From Parelaphostrongylus tenuis (taxonomy: Eukaryota > Nematoda > Chromadorea > Rhabditida > Metastrongylidae), in the NCBI GenBank assembly GCA_019055375.1, contig JAHQIW010007038.1, positions 124,001 through 188,000 on the forward strand: a DNA stretch of 64,000 bases, given 5' to 3'. The notes under the pieces are model-generated. The model saw only the letters and a list, made by a program, of their open reading frames with translations, was not told the origin of the DNA and made no database searches. Positions within the stretch are counted from its first letter, which is position 1. Each line of letters starts with the position of its first letter. Below are positions 40,101 to 52,200 of this stretch, one piece after another. A program made the translations under genes and the position numbers.

Positions 40101-43100
40101 ATTCAGCACCCTAGCAGAGGCCACCCAAGCGGAGAAGTAGTCCAACTTTTCCACCCAGAAAGCCCACCTAAGTAAACCGTAACAGGAATGACCGCCGTTC
40201 GATAGCTAGTAGTCGCAAAGCGGCAATGTCCCGCTGATTCATATGAGCTGGCGACGCTGTCAATGTGCATGACCTGAGGAACCCCCGGCTAGGCTTACCT
40301 CAGAACTTCAAGGAACAAAGCAGTTAAACCACTAGCACAGTTTCGCTGTGCTAGCGCTTCGCACTGTCAGTTAAGCGAGCTCATCCAATATCCAAGTAAG
40401 TGTAGGAACAATGGTGAGAAACATTCATGTATCATGGTCCTTTAGCTTAAAACGTGTCACTTGCATCTAACGCTAAAGATAGAAAATGAGTACGAATAAA
40501 GCCTTCTCATTTATAGACTGGACAGTAAACTCAAGAGCAATGTTCTCCAATTATCATAATGCGAAATTGGCTCATAGTTAACCGGTTGCAGATTTGAGAA
40601 TGTACTGGATCATTTCGTTATCGGATTTTTGATTGTTATTGTTGCTAATGTTCCACAAGGACTACCAGCTACGGTTATGTCACAACTACGAATCATTGCC
40701 AGAAGATTGTCTCAGAAAAATATCTACATCAAAAAAGTTGATCTAATCGGTTAGTGAGCAATGAGCACTTTCTTCATTTGAGTCTGAAGTATTGAATTTA
40801 AATCGAACAAACAATAAGGAGTTATACGTGTGCCAAAGAAGGATAAACGATCATGTGATCTATTTGCAACTTGGTTTTGCCCGATGTTCTAGAAGGCTTT
40901 ATTTGCATTGTTTTGTTGACTTAATTTCACTAATCAAAAATATGTTGCCAACAAAGTAGTGACAGTTGAGTGGTTACTTTGGTAGACCTGATTCTGTACT
41001 GCCTTGTATCTCTTTCACCTCATATGAGGATTTTTGGTACTGTTTTATTATGGCGGCGCCACTTGAGGCCTTTGTCAAAAACGTAATTTTTGCTATTGCA
41101 AACCGTTTCTGTAATTTATCGATAACTCAGATCAAGTGAATTTCAATGGCATGTTTGATTTCTCAAATAGCTCATTTTTGGAGCTGTACCAGTCATAATG
41201 AGATTTCGCTCCTCATTCGAGGATTTTTCACTGAATAAAAAATTTGTTGCAATGAATTCTTAATTGTTAAATAGAAAAAATTTTTCCGATTATAATGGTG
41301 TATTTGGCTTTTGGTAAAAAACTTCAAGCTTTGCAACGACCGAAAGAATATGGGGTTTTCACACTCAGACCTTTCAAACTCACTCTTCTTGTGCGAACTG
41401 CAGAGCTCTTAGAAGTTCTTTTCAAAGAGCAGACACAATTTCTTTTTCAGGAAGATGTGTTCTATCTAACAGTTAGAATTTTGTTATAAAATAACTTTTA
41501 TCAGGCAAGAAATCTCCAAATGTGTAACAAAATCTTATTATGACTGGTACGGCGTTAAAAACAAGCAATATGAGCAAAAATTGCATTTTGAAAATTCACT
41601 TGATTTGAGCTACCAGATAATCATACATTCGTCAAATAACAGCAAAGAATACGCTTTTACCGGAGGCCTCAATTGGCACCGCCATAATAGAACAATACCG
41701 GATTTTGTTCAGATGAACTTGGTGCGGCAACCTTAATCTGTGCTGATAAATCGGGAACATTGACTATGAATCAAATGGTCGTTACTGATTTATGGTACAA
41801 TCGTCGAATGGTGGTTACCGGTTAGTAATATAGTCTTATTTCAATTTTTATTTCATTAATGTTGACCAAAGACGAATGCAACGCAGTACTTCGTGGTGCC
41901 CAGAAATACCCAGGGAACTGGTCTTTGGTTCGACCCGCGTCTACGTCTTGGCAAGCTCTCCATCCCTTTGGAATCAGTAAATTGGTGCTTGAATTGTCTA
42001 CGAGTATTACACCTACACGAAACTGATACATCAGGTAAGCCGCCACGTCGTGGCATTGGCCAGGTGTACTTCCCTTCGTCTCTGCAATGAGACGAATAGA
42101 GTCGAATGACTGGCGGATCTTTAAGGAAGTGATTGACGAAGAACGCTCTTTGTTTTTCTCATTATCGCTAATATTTGCTTTACGTTTTCGTTATGCTATT
42201 TGTACGTCCGTATTACAATTGGGTGCTTCTCTGTTATCTGATCGCCGTTTCGACCCTTTGCAAAAGACGTATTTTTTGGTCTTTTTCAATGTTCAGATAG
42301 TCGTTCGACATCACAAATCAAAAGAATTTGATGGCACATCTCATTTTCGAAAAAGCTTACTCATTGCGTTGAAAGAGCAGGAATAAAACTTAGCTTCTCA
42401 TTGAAAGATTTCTTGCTAACCAAAGCTTTACCTTCGAAGTTTCAGCAACCGATCTATGGATCAAATCAGAATAATTTCCAATGATTTGCATGGTGTTTGT
42501 GAAGAACCTGGTATTACGCTGTAACAGCCAAAAAAAAAGATTGAGGTTTGCAAAAAAATGGATCACTTCAACTATCTTCTCCTCACTTCGATCCATTGAG
42601 GAAAACGTATTTTTCGATCGATTCTTATGATTAACTAATCAATAGCCTGGATTAAAAGAATTTGAACGGTGCACTTCACTTTCGAAAAGGCCTTGTCATT
42701 GCGCTAAAGGAGCAAAAATACTAACTTGTTCCTCATTAGGAGATTTGTCGCTGGCCAGGGCTTCCCTCTTATAGTTTCAAGAACCAAACGATAGATCAGA
42801 TCTCAAGAATTCCAATAATGTCTTTGATTTCTAGAATGAACTTCTTAGTGCCTCATAAGAACCGAAAGAAAATTGGGTTTCGCAGTCAATGCTTTTTTTC
42901 CAGTTTTGCAAAGCTCAATCTTCTCTTGGCTATTACAGCGTGATACGCGGTCGATATTCAAAACCAAATGAATTACCAAAGCCCTTAAGTTCGATCTAAC
43001 GATTGGTTAATATAACTCTAAAAGGAAAGCTTTGATCAGCGGGAGATTTTTGAATGAGGAACAAAATATTATTTTTGCTCTTTCAGCGCAATAAGAAGGC

Positions 43101-46100
43101 CTTTTTAGAGATTGAATATACATACCGTTCAAATTCCTTTGACTTAAGCTATCGAGTGATCATTTGATCGTCAAATACAAACACTAAGCTTTTTTGGAGG
43201 CTCGAAACGGCGATCAGATAATGGAAAAGTCCATGCAATTATTTTGTTCAAATGTATTTTGTCGTTTAAATTTCTATCATGTAGTATACATATATAATTA
43301 CAATTAGTACTCATAAACTGAACAGAGCTTTTTCCTAGACTATGAGTAATCTCTTCAATGGCGCAAATCTCGACGGTTCCAACATTGTGTTTGTTTCTGA
43401 AAATCCCGCTTCATTGCGCTGTAGCAGGGAAAATAAAATTTATTCATACTCGGAGCGCATTTTTTCTCTGGCTAATGTGTGTGAGTGGCTGTGTATCGAT
43501 CGCGCAACGCGATTCACTTGTAGTACGCAATTTTTTAATCAGATTTTTGGGGTTTTTTTTCGCCTCTGAAGAAAACATTAAGATAAAACATCTGACTCTG
43601 ATACTTCAAGATTCTTCTACACGCTCATACTGCTTTTCGTGCATGGGCCTAGCGGCTGGTAGGCTTAGACTTATTAACGGCTTTTTTTTGGAAATATAGA
43701 AGATATGGAAAGCCTGAGTCTCCTGAGCGATAGAACAGGGTTGTTTCTACAATTATATTGCAAAAAACCAAGGAATCTGTACAAAACAGCGAAGAAATCT
43801 TCAAATTAATAACGAGAATACGCAATGAGCGCACCGTGTGCGAAACACACTTTTAATTCCACTGCTACAGCACTATGAAGAAAGCCTTGTAAAAAAAGTG
43901 CACTTTCGAATTTGTCAAGATATATGCTTACAAAAGGTTTCTTAGAATTTAGTGAAATACTCTTGTTTATCAAAAAAAGGCCTATCCAAAAAATGCATTC
44001 CGATTTTTGAAGATAGCTAATTCAGTGCCTACGCCCTATATTTTCAAGCAATCTTTGCATTTGCAAGCACTTATCAATTGCACACTTAGGTTTACCGTTT
44101 TCACAAGTAATTTGAGTGTTACAAATCACTCTCAAAATTCAAATTTGTTGACTAGGGAGGTTTCTTTCCATAGAGCTCCGCCGCGATGAAGCAATTACAG
44201 TACACATAAATTACCATCTATTACTAGATTCTCGGAAGCAATAACAAATTTAATCTCATAGCTGGCCGTTGAGACAGAAGTTTAATATAATGGCCTGCGT
44301 TTTCGCTATGATTGTCGTTGATTGAATATCGCGTTGATTATTCCATGAGTAGGACCGATGCCATTATTTAGACCACGACTGGGATTTCCGCCAACCAAAT
44401 ATCTTATTAAAGTACAAACATCGAAAAATGATTTGGCGGCGGCTAATCTGGGCTGGATGAGTGTTGAACCAGGACCCTACATATATTGCTTAGCATGTAT
44501 ATCTACCGCGCCTGATAGTTAAGAGTGACAATCCTTGCAGAACGATTAACATAAAACGATTCACTGTGATACAGTCAGTTTTGTTTCACATGTAATAATA
44601 ATTTTCTAGCGATGATATATGAAAATATCATCTAAAAAATTTAAGGAGCTGGTATCGATCATAAACATCCGCATATGCGTGCTATGCGTTCGGCTGTCAA
44701 AACTGGTGAACGATTAGAGGAACCTCTTCCTGACATTCTTACTGGTACTTCATTTTTTTTTCTTTGTTTGCCTAAAAATTATTGTGTTTAGAAAGATTCA
44801 GACTGATGGGAAGGTTTTAACTTATGACTAAGGTAACAAAAATGTTGTTCTCCCAACGCATTACTATAGGATCGAATATCTGATGATTCAAATATGTGAT
44901 CAGTATAACAACATTTTGAAGTAGATAAGTAGCTATTGCCGTATTTATATTCACTCAATTCTAATGGTTTTCTTAACATTTGGAGATCGACATAAATGAA
45001 TATCTCTTCTAAATGGGAGAAGAAGGGGGAGAGCTAGTCAAGCATATGAGTCAAATGTTCACTCGCTTCCATTGCGACTGCTAATTTAGCCGTAAAGCGT
45101 CTTTTTTTTTTGTTCACCTGTTTGTATTCAATCGAATGCTTATCTAGTACAGATCATTTCAAGACATTAGGCACCAGTTATGAGCATATTCCTTCATTTC
45201 ACTTCTTTATTATAGTTTTAATCATGAGTCATATTTTGTTTATTTCTATAGCTGAGGAGCGATTTTCTATCACTGTGATGAAGTTCAAGCAGTAGTCATT
45301 TACGAATTATCAATGCTAAAAACATTTTGTTGAGTTCATCAAGTTTTCACGATATCGGGCGACGATGCCACTGATGATCTCTTGGTGGTCGTGGTTACGT
45401 GTTACGTTTTCAAATCCAGCGGTTTCAGTGATGTCAGTGTGTAATCGTGCACAATTCGAGAACGTACGACGTTCATCTTGTCGCGTATCGACGATACGTG
45501 CCCTCCAGAAGTCCGCTTCCGAAGCGATGCTCAGCGGACCAGTCACAAAGAACTTCACCATTGTGTGAGCCTAACTTTTCTACTCCTTTTTCTCCTACTT
45601 CGACTGGTTTTATTCAAGCTTTTAAATCTGCTTGATCCATTAAAGAATCATTATCCCATCATTATTACTAAATTATTAATGTTATCATTATCATTATGAC
45701 TGCTCATATTAATACGATTATCATCATAATAGTATCGCCAGTAGAGCAGATTAGTGGTGCTGTTTAATGTTGTATGTACAGTATCCTGGGTCGACACCGT
45801 CACGTGACTCACCAAATCTTCCTTCCTTTTGATGCGGAAATTGATATCACACTCGTCTGAAATCAATTTTTTTTCTAGTCCACAAAAGCTAATGATGTGT
45901 GATGAAGATCCGAGAACGCGTTAACATAGTGGCCGTAGGCTATTAATATTCAATCAAGTAGCATTTAACAACGACTAGAGGACCGAAAATCCCCAGGCAG
46001 TACCTTAATTCAGCGTTTCACTGATAGCGAGACTCATGCCACAATACACCACCAAAGCTCTTGTTCTGATAACACTGTTCCTGATACATAACGCATTGAA

Positions 46101-46187
46101 GCTGCCAATAACCAACCAACCGTTAATGGCTTCTGTCTGGTAAGCTCATATTTGCATCAAACAGTGATAAACTGACTGCCATTAGAC

Positions 46188-46239
<52 letters not shown>

Positions 46240-49200
46240 GAAAGAAAAAGAAAGATCGGAAAGAAAAAAAGAAAAAAATCTGTGGAAAGATCGGTCTTCA
46301 ACTGAATCTAACGAAAACAATGTTCATGAGGAACGGATGGGTTTCTAATGCCCCATTCACGCTCAACGGAACGACAATTTCCGAATGCTCCAGTTACATC
46401 TATCTAGGTTGTGAAATCAACATGATGAACGACCTAGCCCCAGAGTTGAGCAGAAGGAAACGAGCGGCTTGGGGAACGTTTAAGAGCATCGAAGATGTAG
46501 TGAAGAGGACAAAGAACATCCGACTCCGTGCCCACCTTTTCGACTCGACAATTATCCCTGCCCTAACGTACAGCAGAAACCTGGTCGCTACGTAAGCAGG
46601 ATGAAAGATCACTTGCCGTTATCGAACGCGCAGTCGAAAGGTCGATGCTAGGAGTATCCCGTATTTCGCAAATGAAACAAAGGATCCGAACTTCCGACCT
46701 ACGTCAACGATCGAAAATCAGAGACGCCGTTCTACACGCCAGGATATCGAAAATAAGGTGGGCCGGACACGTGATGCGCTTCAACGACAACCGATGGACG
46801 AGAGCCGTTACCGACTGGATTCCTCAGGACGTCAAGCGCTCTAAAAGAAGACCACTGACCCGTTGGTCCGATTTCTTCACGAAAGCGATGGAAGATAGAT
46901 ATGATGCTCAGCGAATTCCTAGAACAAGGAGGACCCACTGGGCTACTCTTGCACGCGATAGGGAAAAATGGAAGAGTTGCTGGTACCCGCTCGAGTCACT
47001 CGACGATCAACGGGACGACAGGTGATACAGGTGATATATATATATATATATATACATGTATATACATGTATGTAATTTATATTTACATATGCATAAATTA
47101 TATATGTAAACATGTATACAATACACACGTTATATAAATATATCCATGTTTTTTCGTTCCTTGGACACATTTCATGCCCTTTCAAAGCAAGGCTTTCTCA
47201 GACGATTTACATGTGACGTGAAATTTGGTCACTAAACTAAATTTTTTTCTCCGCCTTGAGAAAAACTCTAGATAAAACATATGATTCTGGTACTCCAAGA
47301 TTTCCTCTCACATACAAATGCTTTTTGCACATAGGCTTAGACTACTTATGTTTAGGCTTATTAGCAGGTCTACTTAGCAATAAAAAATGAAGATAAAAGG
47401 TCTCAGCCCAGAAAACGCAAGTATTAAGTTTTATCTACAATTGGAATGCAACAAAATTTGGGAGCTCTACAAAACGAGCAAGGGCCCCGATGGTGAAGTG
47501 ATAGCATATGTGCCGACATGGGTGAAATTCGGGTTCACCTCCTGCCTCGTACTATGAGTTTTGTATAACACTCAGCATTCTCAGATGTGCAATCATAACC
47601 TCACAACACTACTTAAAAAGCAATGAAGTAAGAATTCTTGCCTAAAACTCCTGAAACCTTCCGAAATTCACGCCCAAAATTTAAACTTATGCGAAACATG
47701 GAATTTAGAAATTGAAAGAATTGCAGGAAATGTCGTGGTTCGTAAAAGTACATGAGATGCTGGGTGGTGTGAAAGTAAAAGAAAACAGAATGGCACTCTC
47801 ATAGCTGTTAGCTTGTTGCAAATGAATAAATAAAGTCAATCAAACAGATTGTTGTTCATTATGGCAGCCTCGTAATAATTAGCTTTTTCGCAAAAAAAGA
47901 AGCATACTAAGATAGATTTTCTGCCGCTTGTTGTATCATGAATAATTAATTATTTCCTATAGGATTCAGCAGTAAAAATCGTTTTTATAGTGACACGCGA
48001 ACCGGTCAAATATCGGAAAGGATCCGGCCTACTCCGTCGAGGTCCGATCGTCTCTCAGCTCTCGAACAAGGCGTATCCGAGTCTACCACAGATCAACGTC
48101 AGTGTCTTACTATTTCAAATGACAGCATCATTTTTGACGTTATTTCAATAGTTTTCGATTGCTTAGATTTCCTCTAGAACTTCACCATGTGAGATCTTAT
48201 TTGGAATAGTATAAACAAATATGATAGATCTTAAGATTTTACATTATCATTTTTTTGATTTTGTCCTCAATTGTGTGCCTCAAATGTCAGGATGTACACT
48301 CGTACGTTCTATCCTATCATAGCGGTTAGTCCTAAATCTCTTAGAATTAAAGTGAAATATTAACTCTGCAATTTGGATCTAGCAATCTAGTAAAATTCGC
48401 TTGAAATCTGTATTATAACTGAAGAAAACCCTACAAATCAACCTCCTGTCGTAAGATTACCGATTATCTTGGAGATCTTAGAAGCGTGTGCATTTTCCGC
48501 ATGCAGAAAAAATGGGGCTTATGAAAAAGTGGTTCAAAAATTGGTTTTTTTTCTAAGCTCATCATGAGCAATACTTTTAGTCATTAAGCTAATGCGAAGT
48601 CATAAAAAAGGTTTTTCCGCTCAATACTTCCCATTTTCGTTCAATCAGTTTTTTGTTAAACTCAGTGTTAGCTTGATGTTCATTAGAATCTCGATGGAAA
48701 AATGCTTTGGAAAATTATAATAAACGATTTGTTTTCCATCTTTATCATTATTCTTATTTTTTCGTTATTTTTGAAAATTTCAGCGAAAAATCAGAAAAAA
48801 TCTCGTAAGAATGACATCTACGGCATCCCTAGCGATGTTGCACTTGTGAAGTACGTCGAACTACACGCAAGTGTTGAGGGAATTCGTCAACGATATCATG
48901 TAGGTGACACGATTTATTTTTGCTCTCCTAGTGTTTCTATTTCCCTTCTCATATTAAATTTATTCGAAACTTTGATATACAAGGTTTACCTATCTTCTCG
49001 CTTCCGTGCGTGCTGTTCATAGGAAAGGAAGGGAATAAATGATAGGTGATGGAATAAAAAAAATTACTGCGAGCTAGCAGCGTAGACCAGCTCATGTTCA
49101 ACATTTTCTTCAGCTCAGTCTATGCTTATGGTGTTTTGAAATCTAAGATAGTAAAAAAATGTTTCCGTTTCTGATTTTTCTGCTTATGCTGCTAGAAATC

Positions 49201-52200
49201 GACTTGAGTTGACTTCCTTGCTGTGCAAGGTCCAATGAATACTGCCACAATTTGTATTGTTTATTTGGTGGCGGAATAATTAAGAGTGACGATTATCCCT
49301 GAAAACTCTTACCAATAAGAGTTATTTGTTCTGTTTTTGCAGTTAGTACATGAGATTCCGTTCAATTCGATTCGACGCTGGCAACTGGTCGTGGCACGTT
49401 GTTTGGTCGACGTGGTACCGGTGAAGAATATACCTCAACCGTCAAAAGTAATTTTTTAATCTCTTTTCTTCCGATAACTTCATTGAAGTGGATTGCTGGT
49501 CTTAGCTTGCTCCACGCGACATGACTTGTCATTTAGGATGAAGCTCGATATGTGGTGATGATAAAGGGTGCACCTGAAGTAATACTAGGCAGTTGTAAGC
49601 TGGCACGTGCCAACAGTGAAGTCGTCGACATAGACGATAAATTCCGACAGGAATGTCAGGTGTGATAGCGATAGTACTGAAGTCATGAGTTGTTTGCATT
49701 TATTAGGTGTCCAGCTAAGTTTTCGAACTTGATCCAGAAAATAAAAATAATCTCACAAAACAAATTTTTTCTTTTACCTATTTCATGCAGAATTTTCTTG
49801 CGCATCGTTTGGTATATTCTTGCACATACTTGTCTAACAATGGATCCGTCACAGGAAGTCATTCGCAACTTACTGGCTTACGGACTTTCAATTGACGCAC
49901 AATTTTCAAACTGTATTTGACAACATCAATCGTGAGATAGGCCGCCAAGTTGTGGGTAGAACTACAGCGTATGAATGGCTTAAAACGTTTCACAATGAGA
50001 ATACTGATTAGGCTATCAACAAGATCCGAAATACCGCGTGAATTGATTGTGAAGCAATCATTGAAGCGATTGAAAGAGATTTGACTTTGTCAACCGTTGA
50101 CTTGGCCGATGATTTCCAATGTTCAGACGAGTCGATCCGGAAGAAATGGCAGAATTGCATTTAGACAGACGGGTAATACTTCAATCAATGTTATTTGAAA
50201 CATTCGACTACTTGAAAAAATAAATTTTTGGATTTTCGGATCAAGTTCAGAAACTTAGTTGGATACGTGATACCTAAATTGGACACTCTGAGCAATAATA
50301 TCTGAACAAAATAAAAACAAACTCTACAGGTTCAGGATTTTCTACACGTGGCATTTTATAGGCAATTTGCTAGACATTAAAACTTTCAGAAATTTTGAGC
50401 AATAAATCTTTGTGTTTCAGAAGGCCTGGGAATCACTTGGTAATGCTGGACGAAGAGTGATCGCGTTCGCCCAGGCGCACTTCAACGCACCGACTGACAT
50501 GAAATTCGTCCACGGTGAATATAAATGGCCAGATAATCTGATTTTTCTTGGCATGGCAGCTATCATGGATCCACCAAGGTATGAATCTTTTCAAACGTCC
50601 TTCTGGCTAGTGGAAATGTGTGGTATTCCGTAGAAACGGTGTTATTATTGATTCAACCTGTAAGACAGCCCCAATAGAATATTTTTGGTTTTATTTTTCT
50701 CGTGACTATCCTTGGAATATTCACTTGCTAGCGGTCGATTTCTGATACATCAGATGGCTTTTCACATTCATCATTATCATTACCATTATCACCGCGATCA
50801 TAATCATCATTATGAATACCGTGCTTAGGTTGTGTTGAAGTCCACTAGTCGAGCGATTTATAACGTGAGTGTCGTGGCATATTTCTATGAAACTTAGCAA
50901 CATAACAGACATGAAGATTGCTTTCATATTTAATCCGCTTTTGACGGACATTAATGCGAATTTGAACTTGTTCCGTAGCCTTTTTTTAAACCTTTCACAA
51001 GCTTACCGTTGATTTCGACTAGCACGCTGCAATACATTTGGGACCGTACGTCTGAATTACAGTACTCACGCTTTTTAGTGACCTATCTCGCCGTAGACAG
51101 CTTTTTTGGCAACACTTTCGTAATGAATCGATAGGTTTTCGAACAGATTTTCAGCTGCGGCCGAACTACGGATAGATGTTCTCAATGATTGTTACTTGCA
51201 AACTCTTTGTTTTTATGAAATTGGATTGGCGGATATGAGTAACAAGAAAGAAGCACAGATATGTGCTTCAAACGCCGTACAAAACCCATACAGAGAACTA
51301 GGTGTTTTCCGTTAGTCGACACAGAATTGTCAAGGACTTCTTTTGCTGGGCAAGGTCTTTTCATCAGAGTGTTAGTATGCCGACTGAAAGTTAAATCACA
51401 AAGGATACGTGCTTTTTTGTGCAAAGACCTTTCTACGGCGCTGTAGCATTCAGAACAAAATTATGTCTCACTTATTTCAATTATTATTAATCTTATATTT
51501 CGCTGAGCAAAGCTTTTTTTACTAGGCTATGGTCAACTTTCAAGTAGCGTAGTTCTTTGCTGTGACTGTTTCAGAAATCTCTGACAGCCCTGTATAAAAT
51601 GAAACAATATTTTCCACGCGCCGCCCGCTTTTATCATCATCACGCTTAAGTTCTCTGGACAAAGCTTTTCCCTTATCCTATTATTAATTATTAACTATCT
51701 CAGGAAATTCAAAAATATACTTGGTTTTCAAAAAAGCTTCTTGACAACCTTCTAGCGGCGAAATTGAAGTTGCGTTTTTCCCACGCGTTGCGCGCTTATC
51801 GTGCGAATTTTCGTAATTTAATCGCAAAATCTTTCTTCGCGTCGTAGAGATTTCCAGGTTGTTTACATTGGAATTATAGAAGGAGCGTTTTTTCATCGTT
51901 TCGTGCTTAGGCTTTTTCTTCTTTTCATCTTGCCAAATAAATCCGCTATTGAGCCTAAGCCTAGCATGAGAGATATGATATGTAGAGGAATCTCCAAGTA
52001 TCAGAGTCATACTCTTTATTTGGATTTTCTGTCAGAGCGGAGAACAATCCCGAAATTTAATAAAAAAGTCGCATTACACATGTATATCGCGCCTGCTCGA
52101 ACGATTGATCGCGTTTCAATCCATGGTCCTCATATACTCTAGCCGACAAGCAAAGTGATGCATGTTTGAAGCTCATATCTTATTTTTCCGCTACGCTGGA

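Noticed and set aside
40320..40380. Hairpin CTAGCACAG...CTGTGCTAG as a terminator
   Set aside because: This is an intron of a eukaryotic gene; there is no basis for a bacterial-type terminator.
47961..47990. Earlier start of exon 15 at CCTATAG (47962)
   Set aside because: It would need phase 1 from exon 14. The GTGAGC donor of exon 14 gives phase 2, which fits the acceptor at 47990. It is kept only as an alternative.
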